Positions 1 through 12,727 of a DNA stretch of 64,000 nt are shown here, piece by piece. Origin of the DNA: Neodontobutis hainanensis (taxonomy: Eukaryota; Chordata; Actinopteri; Gobiiformes; Odontobutidae). Under the pieces are notes generated by a model. That model was given only the letters and a program-made list of their open reading frames with translations. It had not been told where the DNA came from and searched no databases. The DNA is taken from contig JALDNG010000446.1 of the NCBI GenBank assembly GCA_024349245.1, positions 62,001 to 126,000 on the forward strand. Reading direction: 5' to 3'. The position numbers and the translations under genes were made by a program. Position 1 is the first letter of the stretch; each line of letters starts with the position of its first letter.

Positions 1-1991
1 ATAACCTATATAGATTGAATCATGTTTTCTTAAAAGAGTTAATTTCCTTGAGAAAAAAGTTAAAATTATAAAGAAGCTCTTATATAATTAAAATAAAACA
101 CTTGTTTGACATTTTATACATAATATTTCAGTTGATTGGAACACAAAAATATTTTTTGTTAAATCGGGCAATATCTATAAAACATGAAAACTAGTTTAAA
201 TAACTTAAATTTGAAATATCTTTGTAAGACTGTTTTTCAAACGTAATTATCCATCTTCGTGTCGATAATGAGCGAATCATGCTGATAAAATTACTGATAC
301 CTTAGTTGTTTGAAAATTAAAAATTTCTCAACTTTAAAGTAAAAACTAATCAACAGTTAAAAGTGTTTTCTTAAAACTGAATAAAAAAATGCAACGGAAA
401 CATGCTATAACTAAATAAGAATTGAAGCATTAAAGCTACAAGATGACATACCAAAATTCTAATTCTTTTTAAATTTTTAATGAAAAAATTATGCACTTTA
501 AATCCATCTTTATGCCTACGAGTTATGTATGAATTTTAAAGAACTATCGAAATTCAAGAAAACGGAACAAGAGTAAGAATCAAATTTATGAACTGTCATG
601 ATATTTATTTGTTAAAACGACAAAGAATGCTTTAGCTCATTCATTTCACACTGAAAAGTAAAAAATTATCAAAATCTTCTAATTAACTACGAATATCACA
701 ATATTCATTGATTAACAGTAAAATTAAAAAATTATTTTGAGAAAAACAATCTCTACAGCTCTGTAAAACGATCCACTAACACTGAAAAAGAAACAAAACT
801 GTAACCCCTCAACAAGTCACCATAGAATGTTCAACATGATTGCTGATTTTTTGATCCAATTGGATCTATCGTGCAAAAGTTGTACTAAATTTTATGGCAA
901 CGATTAAAATAAATTTTACGACAATAGGTACAAGAAAGATAGATAAACATTTATAAAACTATTTAAAATAGTAAAGTAAGAAATTGATGAAATAAAGGTT
1001 ATTGTAATGAGCGAACGCTAATTTATAAAATGCCAAAATAAGAGTATGAAATTAATTTTTATATTTAAATTACGCAAATGCGAAAACACAATAAAGTATG
1101 TCATGATACTGAGGCGTAGATAAACGGAGGAATTAGATTTTTAATCTTCCTTGAATCAAATTTAACAGGGAAAAGAAATGGAACAATATCTCATTCGTAT
1201 AAACATAATCGTGAACCGGAAATAAAAGGTCATGAAAGGAGAATATTGGTCGAATAAATTCTCTTTGTTTTCAAAGACCAGATATTTCTCATTTTAAACA
1301 AATGAGTGTCCTTCACATCCTCATCTAAAAAAATCTTACATATTCGATGATTTGAAATTAAGACCCTTCAAAGATATTAAACTTCTTGAACCAAAAATGA
1401 ATTATTTAACCTGTTTACAAATTATTTTATTTTCTTCCTTTAAAATGAAGCCAATATTATTTGGAATGAAATAAGGCATTCAATGCAAAATGTAAAATCG
1501 TCAAGTGTATGAATTATATTAATCAAAAACATTTCTTCTAAAGAATTTTTCGGAATTTATATTCTCTCAAGATATCTTACCTATTTAAAAGGTTTTGGCC
1601 TGAAACTATTCTTTATGTCGAATATATAAGTACTATTTAAAAAAAACAATCAATTCAGGCAAAGTTGTTTTATTCTATGAAATATTTAAGTATTTTATAC
1701 AGTTTTTCAAATTTTGTTCAGGGGTTCTGTTCTCTTGGAGTAATTAAAAATTGAAAATTTTCCTTGTTGTATCTAATTTATTGATTCATCTTTCTAATGT
1801 CTTGACATTTCTGTTGAGTGTAAAATAGCTAATCTGTTAAAAATGTTGAACTCTTTTTCATTTAAGAAAGGATGTGTGAAGTGTCATTATCTCTGGTAAT
1901 CTGTCGTTTAAAAATAATCTTGAAAATTTTCATATTTGTATCTGTCAAATTGTTTATGTTCATTGAAAGAATTTAAAAAAATTAGAAAATA
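1..1991. other. AT-rich stretch, no gene recognised
   Basis: Reading both strands I see only short, stop-interrupted frames dominated by Ile, Lys, Asn, Phe and Tyr, as expected from non-coding AT-rich DNA. No RNA gene or obvious repeat array was noticed. A tiny exon split by ultrashort introns could be missed here. Confidence 0.4.
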
Positions 1992-2736
1992 TCAAATATT
2001 AATTAATATTTTTGTAAACTTGGATGAGAAAATCCAGACTTACATGTTGTAGAATTTTGCCAATGCTGATCATCATGCGAATCTCTTCAAAGTTTGATTT
2101 CAGATTTTTCAAGATTTCAAATTTTGGTTCAAAAAATTGGTTTGAAAAGTCGAAATTCGTAGGTCTGAGATTCACACTTAATTAAACTCTCATCCTATCC
2201 TCTACCATCTTAAACGGCCTTAATTTCTTTGACACGGTGTTTATGGATTCAATTAATAGTTTAAATATCAAGTTGATTATTTTGTCAGATTGGCGAATTA
2301 TATTCATTTTAAATTCCCAACGACCATCAGCTCAGAGGTAAGGTTGCTCAATGGAGTCGAAGAGAAAGTGATGATTTTATTGGTTTAAATTCTCACACTA
2401 CACTATCACTGGTGTTTACACAAAAAGTGTACCGATAGTGGTTAAGAACTAAAAAGAGCTTTATGACAGGGCAGCCACTGAAGTAAACTTTTTCGAAAGA
2501 AGCCCTGATAAGCTTTCCACATACATACTCATAAATTAATCTTACCCACATGATTCGTGGGTAAAACACTGTCAACTCCACCTGTATGAAAATAACAAAA
2601 ATAGATAGCGGTTACTTTCGTGAACGTTGTTTTCATAAATTTTAATTAATATTGGAATAAAACCCTATTAGTTAAGAAAAAGGGCATTTATAACCCAGTT
2701 TGAAGCTTGTAATTGGTTTAAATATTTTCTCGACTC
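1992..2736 (-). CDS. Possible small-exon gene, product unrecognised (tentative)
   Basis: This block has clearly more G+C than its surroundings. A chain of exons can be read in consistent phase: 2736-2695, then 2664-2616, then 2581-2545, then a longer exon from about 2526. They are separated by candidate GT-AG introns of 30, 34 and 18 nt. Further down, open frames include one ending in ISIGKILQH just before a GTAAGT donor, followed by a 25-nt candidate intron (2043-2019) and a stop at 1994-1992. I could not join the middle part (about 2460-2130) into one frame, and alternative frames are also open, so exon choice is uncertain. No family was recognised. More coding-like sequence lies upstream to about 3060. 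It may be a real gene, part of a larger one, or a chance run of balanced composition. Confidence 0.25.
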
Positions 2737-5700
2737 CTATATTGTCAATTTATCGAAAATTTTAGATATAACATGTTTATCAGTTAAAAAATTACAATTA
2801 ATTTTGATTAAAGAATTTGACTCACTTGATCCATTTCGAGACGTTTTACAATTAAATAAGACACAAATTTGGAAATAAGAGTGAACCTTTGTCTATCAGA
2901 GGTTTTTAGGTCTCATTGTTCACAATGTAAAAAGTTTCTAACAAATGAGTTCTTTAAATAAAATCAAAAATAGACCTGTGTCTAACATATATGAGACAGT
3001 ATTGTTGCATAAATGAATTTTTATCGAATCATTTTGAATAAAACGGTCGCGGTCCAAGATTTAATTTCAAAGAACTTTGTATTAAACACAAAATAATTTA
3101 TGAGCTCATAAGAGTAAAAATCTCTTTTCAATTAGAGGGCGTTTGAAAAACGAGGCAATTTAATTTACCTTAAAAAATAAGTCGTAAAAAATTGAAAAAT
3201 CATTCTAAAAATCGATATCATGCAATAAAATTTGATTTCAATGTATTTTATTCATTTAAAATCTATTTTAACGTTATTAATAAAAACATGAAAATTCATA
3301 AAATTATTTCTTTTTGTCTTAATTTTAAATAATAGTCAATTCGATGCAAACTAGGTTTATACAATGAATCGCAGAAAAGATTTATTCATTTATTATACGA
3401 TAAAAAAGAAATACATTAAATTTTTATTACAAATTAACGACATTATATGCTTATATCATAATTTTTTGGGTCGATATATTTATGTTTATTAATCTTTTAA
3501 AAGAGCAAAACTTTGATAAAAATATTAAATCACTTGGTTATTTTTTGCCAAATATTTATAAAATTAAATCGCTAATATTTTTCAACTTTGACAAAAAGAC
3601 ATTTTTGTGTCATTTTTATCATTAAAAATCCAAATGTTACGTGGGCCTTCCTATATCTGAATTTTTCACTTTAATTAATGATTATTTTGAGTCATCTGTT
3701 GAGGGAAACATTGTGCGATTCCTTCTATATCAAATTAAATTTTAAGAATTTTAGATGCGTACGATTAACTTTGTGATCCTATCATATTTAAAAATGTTGA
3801 AAACATAAAATATTGATATAAATAAGACAATTAATATCGATTTTTGGATTTAAGCAAACAGAATGAATGTTAATTTCAGTAAATTAAAAATAATAGCATT
3901 TTGTTCAAATTATCCTCAATTTATCATTGTTATGTATTTTATTTCACATATAAATTTTTATGATATTGATAAATATATCTATTTATGATCATTCCGCGAT
4001 TATCCAAGTGAAGAAAATCCAGTCAAGAGACAACAGAAAATTATTCCAAGCATCACAAATTGTAGATATTCAGATTATGTTTAAAAATTTCAATGATGGA
4101 TAGCTTTTCATGTTTACGTTACAAAAATAATGTGTTTTAATCTTGAAATATATCAACTTCACTTTGATTCAAAACATAAAAGTTTAATAAGCTATTATGA
4201 GTAAATTTTGTGAAACGATCATCACTTAGGACGAATGAGTGTAATAATGGTAAATATCAGAATATTTTTATAGTTTCTTTAAACTCCACAAATTTGTCAT
4301 AAATTATAAATATATTTATGATTAGTTCATTCTGGCTGAAGGGAGGATGTGTAATTTATTAATGTTGATGGTAGCTTGTTCCATCAAATAAAAATTTGAC
4401 AAAAAATTGCATTTGTATTTCAATTAAATCATTTTTAGTTTTAATATTTTTGGTATAAACCAATTTTAAAAAATAAATTTAAATTGTTTCTTAAATCAAA
4501 TAATCGAACGTGAAAATTCATATTCGTGAAATACATACGGTTTTTCATCATATAATTTTTTATGTATCGCGAATTCAAAATAAATTCAGTTGTTTTATAC
4601 TCATATAAATAATCTATTCGAAATTCAAAACAAAGCGAAAGACTGAGTAAGCAGGCGCATAAATTTTAAAGTTGTGTCAAAATCATAAATACAAAGGAAG
4701 TACCTTTCATATTATTTTATCCATTCATTCAATTTTGTGTCATTATTCGTTTGCTGAAATATCGAATACTTTGATTTAAACAAGAATTCTACCAAAATCG
4801 AGATTTACGACCATATTATCATTTAAAATCAAAATATCTAACTCGGATGATAAAAATGAACAAGCATAAATGAAAAATGGGTTGAAAATATTTTATCGTT
4901 TCAGAAAAAACAAATAAGTTAAACATATCCATAAATCTTTTAAATACAGTCTGACGGCTCATAAATTCTCTAAGATGGTCAGTTTACAAGGTCTTGCCAA
5001 TTCAGATTCTCACCTACTTAGGGCTACCATCGTATAGATAATATATGTTTAAATCTGGTTTACTATAGTGCGGGTCTAGCACTCATTTAAAACATCAAAC
5101 TGTCCTTAACTCACAAGAGTAACCTTACATCTGAGAGGAATGTTCTTTGAAAGCCACGTTGTTTATACCATTTTTGTCAGGAATAAAAATAAAATATAAT
5201 TGCTTTTAATGCACGTTATTCAAATTGCCTCGATTTTCGACTCACAAAATCTCCATTGACTTTGATATTAAAAATACCACCAAATTTAATTATTTTAAGC
5301 AGTTATTGATTTATTTAAATATATGAAAACTGAATAAACCTCCACTCTGTAATTTGAAAATACTGTGAATTATTATTTGTACAGAGGAAACCATGATGAA
5401 CGAATATATATATGTAATTGTATCATTATTCTAGTTTTGTAGATCCACACAAAATTGATTTTTATCAAGCATGTTCACCAAAGATAAGTTTTAATTTTCA
5501 TAATACTTCATAAGGTTGATAAATAATCCTTAAAAACTGAGGTTAGAAAATGTAAAAAATTTAATTTGATATACTATTATCAACATTGAATGAAATGACT
5601 TAACTTCAAATAAAAAGTTGTCAATTCTTTGTCACAAATGATTATAAATAAATTAACAACAACAAAAGTTTTATTTAAAGGCAATATCTTTTTATCTATT

Positions 5701-8457
5701 AACAAAATAATTAGGTTAAAATAAAAAACTTATTAGAAGTAATTTATCATCATGTCGATCTTGAATGCTGTTTCTAAAGCCTCTTAAACAAAGATATAAA
5801 AAGATTTTATTAAAAAGTCATAATTTTTGATAAATGACGAAAAAATCAACTTGGGTTCTCTTGTATTTTTTGAGAAAGAAATGTTAATTTAATCATTTGA
5901 GTTGAAAGCTACAAAAACGTACCTAATCAGAATATTTTAAAATTATGTTAATAAGATGTAAAATGTCTTTTTTTTTATAGTTATAGAAAAATTTTCAAAA
6001 ATTTAAATGAAAAGATAATGTTCAACGAGGTCAATTCCCATAAACTTGAATACTTAATTTAAAAACCTATAAGATTGGTTGAAAAATTTACACGAAGAAA
6101 TTTAATCTTCGTTATAAAAACTATGAAAAGCAAAATCCTCAAAATTATTGTTCAATCTGAGCGAAATGGTATTCTTTCGATATATTAAGGTTTGAATATA
6201 GATTCCTGGTGAGAGTATTTTAATTTAATAACCTCAATAAATAATCTTCAAAAGTACAACATTTTAAGTTTCTATATCCATCCTTATAAATATTTTATTT
6301 TTCTGTACAGTAAAATGTAACGTAATTATTCTTCGCTGTGCTTTTTAAGTGGTATATGGAAGAAAATTACGAATGTCTCAAAATGATATAAAGATAATAT
6401 TAGATTTAACACATAGATTATGATAAAACTCACATATATCATATGAGATATAAAAGATCAGTTAAATTTAATTCTTTAAATTAAAAAAATAATATTTAAA
6501 AAAAAATCGCATTTGAAATTGGTCTAGGATTACCAATGAAAATAAATACTTTCCACATTAAAATCTTTTATCTAAAATATTCAAGATGAATGAAAAATTT
6601 CTCTCCATTTAAAAAAGGTTATTTGAGTAAAATAATTTGTACGATCCAGAAATTGAAAAAATAATAAAAAAAATTTGGAAATACACAAACAAACATCTTT
6701 AAGTTAATTAAATTTGAGTTTTTTGAATATAGAAAATAAAAAGTTATAAACATGATCTTTCGATGATTTTTATCTCAGTTTAATCATGCATGAATAAATC
6801 AGGAAGGTAAATAGACATTTAACTTCGAGATAATAGTGAAACGATGATGAACTTGTTATTTACGAAATTATAAAACTGTAAAAAATTCATTCTGGTGTTT
6901 TATGCTATTTTAAACAATTGGAAGTTACTCATGTAAATATATTAGTTATGAGCATTTAACAGACTAAAATTGTCCAATAGTGAAAGATTGAGAATATTTG
7001 TCATATTTTTTGTAAATTGTAAAATCAAATATGAGAAAGTTTTTGAAAGCATGTAACATTTCAAATGAAATAGAAATCGACTCTCTTGGAGATATTCATT
7101 TTATCATAAGTCAAAATATCAAATGAAACAATATAATTTGATTTTTATATCAAACAAAATTTTTGTAATATTTATGAAATCTGAGAAATATTAAAAATAT
7201 AAACTATGTCAAATTAACATTAGATTTTTCTGAGAAAACACACTATTTTAATACCACGCGGAAATGTATTAAATCTACTATAAAATATAATTAAAATACC
7301 ACAACAACAAAAATAAATTTTCAAACAATGCGAAATTAATTTTGACACGTTACTAAAAAATTGTAATTTTTTTTCGAGGACTATTTATAATCATTACTTT
7401 TTGATAAATTATCACTGTTTGTAAAGTAGAAACTTGACTGAATAATCCTTTTAGTTTTTTATATATATTCTGAATTTAAATTTTAGTTTAAAACTGCCAA
7501 AAAATCTTAATTTTCTTTGATTGTTAATGCTTTATATACAAACTTTTGATCGATATGAAGTATTAAATGTATGTAAAATTATTTCAAAATAGGTATTTAG
7601 ATATTGTAACCGAACTAAACTGAATTTAAATATTTAATAATGCAATCACCGGATAAATCACTGACTCTACTCTTTATCTTTAATCATTCAAGTAAAAAAT
7701 TAAAGTCGCCCAATTTTTGTCCTTCAGAGTATTGTAAAAATTTTTACTCATATGAAAACTGGTTAGCCCGAAAACAACATAAATATTTTAAAATCTTTGA
7801 GGATCACGCCATCTAATTTATATATAAAATGAATTGAACGTAAAACTCACCTTTCATTCATTAATACCATCTTAAAAAAATATATGAAAGTCAAATTTCA
7901 AGACATTAAGTACTAAAACTCTATTTTAGTTAAAATTTTATTCTGTATTTAAACCATATGAGAAAACTTATTTATAAAACATAAAAATATGGATATTTGG
8001 CAATGACCTTATCATCTAAAATTTAACTTTTCATTTTAGAAGGTATAGAAAAATTACTCACCGTTTCAAAAAACAAAAATTACGTGTAAATAGTACATTA
8101 AAATGTTGTTTTCGGATCTAAAAAAATGAAAATTGCCTCAATATCTAAGAAAAATAATTGGAGAGGATTGATGTCTCAAGCATATTAAAATTAAAAGATA
8201 CGGCAAAAGAGTATTTAAAACTCTAGCTAGTTTTAGATAACCTCTTGCCCTTGATTTTTAATGACATGGATTATAAAATTTATGATTGATAAATAACATT
8301 AAGACGATTTATTTTTTATCAATAGAATCAAAATCGGATTTAAACAGATAAAGATATGATATTTTTTGAAATTTAGTATAATTCGACAATATCTCAGTAA
8401 CATGTAAATTTTTGAACATATTCAAAAAATTTTATTTAAAAATAATTCTATAATAAA
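2737..8457. other. Long AT-rich stretch, no supported gene
   Basis: Mostly featureless AT-rich DNA. Two spots are richer in G+C and have longer open frames on the minus strand: 2880-3060, and about 4760-5230, where a frame of roughly 50 codons begins near 4980. No reading frame could be tied to a family or linked by in-phase introns, so I do not call genes. Confidence 0.4.
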
Positions 8458-11400
8458 TTATTTTTGTGGATTATCAATCTTTTCACATATACATGATGCT
8501 AAATAAAAAAACTGTGGAACCTTCCGCAATTTCATATCCTATGCAAATTAAATAATGAATGCGATCGACTTTGGACATCATCAATCGTACGTAATATATA
8601 CTTGTATGACCAACAACGATTATATCTTGACTTTTCCTTAATATATGGGATCAATACTCGTGACGAGCTTGAAAGATCATCGAGCCTTGTTCAACTTAAA
8701 TATAAAATTATTTAAAACCATCTTTTAGTTTTTCTTGACATGAAAGTTGACTTTTGTTAACCTGTTGGTTTGTGAGAAGTAGTTTGAGATCAGATTCATC
8801 AACCAGAATAAGGCGATGATGAAAGTAGTCGATAAAATTAGCGATAGACTAATCAGTAAAATTTGATACCTTTTGCAAAATTCTAAAATTACAAGTTAGG
8901 ATCTGTTTATGGTAAGATGTACGATCAAATATTTTTGTGCCACACGATACAATCTAATTAAAATTAAAAGATACCCTAAGTCGCTGTTGATTACATTGAT
9001 AAAAATCGACCATTTTGTCATTGATGTAATAAATTATATTTTTCGAGTTATTCTCAGATCTCACGATCAAATTTTCTGGTTTAATATGAGTGGGCTGAAA
9101 AAAATTTCTCATCTATTAATTATTTAAAACTTTATTTCAGTCCAAACTGCGTCATCTTCGTTTAATGGCATTATATAATTCTTTAATGTCTGTTTATGTT
9201 TCAATTTTTTGTTTGAAAAATAAATTTTTTGATTTTCTGTAACAATTAGATTTTGGTTTCGATTGACAAATTCAGAGGTTTTACACAAAACGGTTATAAA
9301 AAATCCTCCAGTATTCTGCATATGCGGATATATTCGAACACTAGCTTAAAAATGTTAAATAAACCAATTTTTCAATCCGAACTCCTCATATTCTTCATCA
9401 GTAGCTGCTGGAATCATTCCTTTTTTATACTTGAACTTTAGAGAATTTACAAAATTCTAAATGACAAAACAGCTAAAACCCAGTCTCTGAGGCCAGAAAG
9501 GTACTGCAAACCAGCTAATTTGTCAGAACAATCCAAAATTTTAACATGATCTTACAATTAATATTTCTTAAAATACCTTTAAATTGTTTCAAAGTTGAAA
9601 AAATCACGGCCTCGTTTTCCACAGGATTCATTGAACACGTCGAATAAACCAGAATACCGCCAACTTTTAAGAGTTCAAGCCCACGCCTTACGATAGAACT
9701 TTGCATGCAATAAAATCATCAAAAAGTATTACAAATGCAGATTATAAGAAGTTACAAACGACCATTTGTCTAAGATATCTGAATTTTTTCTTATCGTTCC
9801 ATCACCACTAAATATAACTTAAATATTTCTCACCTACATGGAACGTCACATAACACTCGATCAAACTGCAAAAAATTCGCTTCAGTTGAGTTCTATTTTA
9901 ATTAGATTTTAATAATCGTACTGGACTTGTCTGAATAACGGAAGGATAAAATCTGGCGTCCTGACAAGTCACAATTATAGATGGACAGTTGATTCGTTTG
10001 AGCTGAGTAATAAGCACTGAACATCGATTAATATCCATATCGTTTGCTACAACAAATCCATCTATGAATGAATATGAATATTGAATGTTCAAGGTTAAAA
10101 TAAGGGTTAAAAACAACCCAACATAAAATGATAATTTTAAACGTCTAAACGGAAAACTATCATCCCATAGCGTGAAATATGAAGTAACTGTTTTAAATAT
10201 TTATCAAAATAATTGGGTTAAGAATGGTAAACCATCGCAAAAAATTATAGGGAAATATATCAACATGTCGAAATATTAATAAACTGCGAGAAATCTACGT
10301 TAAAAATGTTTAAATAAAATAAGAAGCACAAAATTATTTAATCATCTTGTTTTTGAATTTTCATAAAATTTGAGAATTTCTATGTTTACACCTTTTGAAA
10401 GTGAAGTAACACTATTCAATAAATCAAAAAATTATTCGAAAAAATATATCGTTTCTTTAAATTTGTATTCATTTAATTTTGCGAAAAATCATTTACCCCA
10501 ATTTTTCATAAAAGAATTTAAAGATAAATTTTTGCCTTTTAAATATTCATGTCTACATGCCAAATGTTGCTATTTTAATTGAACTGTACACTCAGTTTAA
10601 AATACAAGAGAAACAATAAGAAAAGTTTATCTGTAGACACAACATAAACTTCATGATATATACGAGTTGATAAATCCAAAACGGATATTTGAATTATCTG
10701 TGCTAAATGTTGAGTAATGCTTAACCAGTTAAGATGTAATTATGAATTAATTTGAGAATATTGCGATAAACATTAAAATAAACTGCTAACTGAACTTTAT
10801 AACTGTATATTTCATAAAATTTACGAAAATCCTAATAAAAATATCTATCTACATTTTTTGAACTTTAGAATCGTAAGAATTTTCATAATATAAACAACAG
10901 TAAAATAATTTGAGATAAAAACTTCATAAAAATTTGAAATGATGAAAACTTTAAAAATACCATATTAGAATTGTTCTAACATATTATTTTTTACTTCTTT
11001 AAAAATATAAAAAATGCAGAAAAATCAAATATGTTTTTTTGTGACTTAATTTTAATAATAAATTTTAAACAGCTCTGAGACGATATATAAAACTCGGTTT
11101 AAATGATCAGATGATTTATAAAATCAAATCATCAAGATAAAAATAGATCGATATTTTTAAATAACTGCAATAATTTCTGCTATAATCTTTAAAATAATTT
11201 TAATGACGAAAATATTTTAAATTATCTTAGATTTATGTTTATTAGAGGTGATTATGAATGAATTCTTTCATAAAATTTCTAAACTTTTCTCTGCAACAAA
11301 TCAAATTATGTAGGAAATTTAATAACTTAAAATGTTGAAGGAAAAATAATAGGAACAATTTATAATCATTAATTTTCTGGATTAGAAGAAAAATACATTG

Positions 11401-12341
11401 ATATTTAATTTTTTTCCAAATCTCATTACACATTATGTCAAATATAATTTTTTTTAATTTTAAAAATTATTCAAATAAAAATCATTGAAAAAATAATTTT
11501 CGGCTACCCAAATCAATTAACTGGAGGAAAATAAGATTTTTTCTGAATACAAAAGAAAATCCATGACCCAAAATCAAAATAATCATTAAGCCAAAATATT
11601 CTAAGCTTTTCCCGAAATATTCATTCACTATATGTGAAATATCATAAAAGATATTCTTTATCTCAAACAAAAATAATAAATAAATCCTAACCTGGAGCAT
11701 CACCTGTAGAATAGAGAAGTTCAACAATTTGAGCAGTCTTAGAACCAGGGGAAGCACACATGTCAAGAATCAGATAAAAAGTAAAATATACAATATTATC
11801 AGGTTGAACGTTTAATAAAAGAGGAGGGATCATGCTCACAGTTTCTTGTCTTGAGATAGAACCCTAAAAATAACTAAAATTAAATACAAATTCGGTTTCA
11901 TTTGCAAGGTATTGATAAAATGTAGCGTATTCTGGTAACTTTTTAAGATCCTTTTTTGATGTATTTATTTGCCAAGCTTCCTGATTAGGATACCAGAAAT
12001 TATTTAAAAAATACCATCCTAATGGTTTCAGTTCATTTATTCCATTTATGTATTTATTTATAACTGTGCTAATGTTGTTCCGGACTCTAATGCCGTTTTT
12101 AAAATTACCGTTTTGCAAATGTTATTCTGAAAGATACAGGTAGCTTCTCAGATAGAATGTTCTTAAATTCTTCCCATTCGTTACATTTTATGATTTTATG
12201 AAATAAGGAGATAAAAATACTTGATAAAACTCATTAAAGCCACTATTCTCTTCTAAATTTGCCTTACGTTTATAATCTCTGTGAATTTTTAGTTTAAAGT
12301 TACCTGCGGTTTGACACATTATCAGTTATTAAATCATCCAT
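8458..12341 (-). CDS. NSUN2: tRNA (cytosine-5) methyltransferase, NSUN2/Trm4 type
   Basis: Methylates cytosine C5 in tRNA using S-adenosylmethionine. Exons: 12341-12304, 12278-12221, 12197-12109, 12086-11888, 11863-11792, 11770-11692, 10061-9922, 9892-9834, 9807-9733, 9707-9577, 9550-9480, 9456-9365, 9340-9131, 9107-8975, 8953-8870, 8848-8719, 8694-8658, 8636-8521 and 8498-8458. They give about 617 residues (human 767, yeast about 684). Visible hallmarks are the WYPNQEAW block, ISRQETVSMIPPLLLNV, SAM motif I ILDMCASPGSK (from residue 153), GFVVANDMD, DVPCSGDGT with Cys244, VYSTCSMNP with catalytic Cys294, QNTGGFF, and a C-terminal region following human NSUN2 to near its end. The two cysteines are 50 residues apart, as in human (271 and 321). 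Start: the first in-frame ATG of exon 1. The last intron (8520-8499) is optional; reading through it stops at 8483. Family assignment is very secure; individual splice sites are by hand. Confidence 0.93.
9708..9732 (-). other. NSUN2 intron 9, apparent GT-TG ends (25 nt)
   Basis: The 25 nt begin GTAATA, contain an in-frame TAA and end TTATTG. Removing exactly these restores the family spacing and keeps the conserved Gln after the LH pair, and the two catalytic cysteines stay 50 residues apart. The nearest AG would give a 34-nt intron but would delete three residues including that Gln. Confidence 0.6.
10062..11691 (-). other. Single long intron (1630 nt) of the NSUN2 gene
   Basis: The donor GTTAGG follows the codon block ending in GDAP, and the acceptor TTCATTCATAG precedes GATGGATTTG-like coding sequence (GFVVANDMD). 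Phase 1 joins exactly to GAT (Asp), giving DAPDGFVVAND, which fits the family. Every other intron in this gene is 21-29 nt. I saw no convincing nested gene inside it. A 70-codon plus-strand frame at 10370-10582 is not supported. Confidence 0.8.
11771..11791 (-). other. NSUN2 21-nt insert or intron with GT-TG ends
   Basis: Between NVQPDNI and ILDMC lie exactly 21 nt beginning GTATAT and ending TATCTG. Removing them restores the human spacing exactly. They contain no stop and are a multiple of three, so they could be translated as a 7-residue insert just before SAM motif I. No AG is present to act as a normal acceptor. Confidence 0.5.
12198..12220 (-). other. NSUN2 intron 2, apparent GT-AT ends (23 nt)
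   Basis: Exon 2 ends in FNEFYQ and exon 3 resumes with KIIKCNEWEEF, matching the order of the family's N-terminal region (YYQ...KIV...EW..F in human NSUN2). The 23 nt between them begin GTATTT but no AG occurs before the required frame. A canonical alternative exists: a 38-nt GTAAGG...GAG intron that would delete the conserved FYQ segment. Confidence 0.5.
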
Positions 12342-12698
12342 TATGTTTGTATTTTTGCGCACGCGTATACAATACACACTTTCACCTCGTGTCTATAGAT
12401 TTAAAATAATATCTTTAGAAAATAAAAAATAGAAAGCACAATTTTTGTGATTGAAATATAAAAGAGTTTCTAATGTGAAAATAATTCCAACCTGTAAAAA
12501 ATATTTTGAATCAATAAATTAATTTTTTTCGTAATGTGTCGTATTTTAAATGGACGATGTTTATAAAAATTATTTTTAGTATTTTTCAAAAAAAGTAAAA
12601 GTGAGTATTTTTTATTTAAATGGAGTATATTATTCTAGCTCTCAAGAATAAAAAAATTATAAAAAACAACGGATAATTTTTATTTTCGTTCCTTTAGT

Positions 12699-12727
12699 AT
12701 GTTCTTTTTCTGAAAAAGAAAGAACAT
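12699..12727. repeat. Short inverted repeat, 9-bp stem
   Basis: ATGTTCTTT is followed after 11 nt by its exact reverse complement AAAGAACAT. It lies about 360 bp upstream of the NSUN2 start. It may be chance in AT-rich DNA. Confidence 0.4.

Noticed and set aside
10370..10582. 70-codon plus-strand frame inside the long NSUN2 intron
   Set aside because: Composition is typical of chance frames in AT-rich DNA, with no family match and no splice context.
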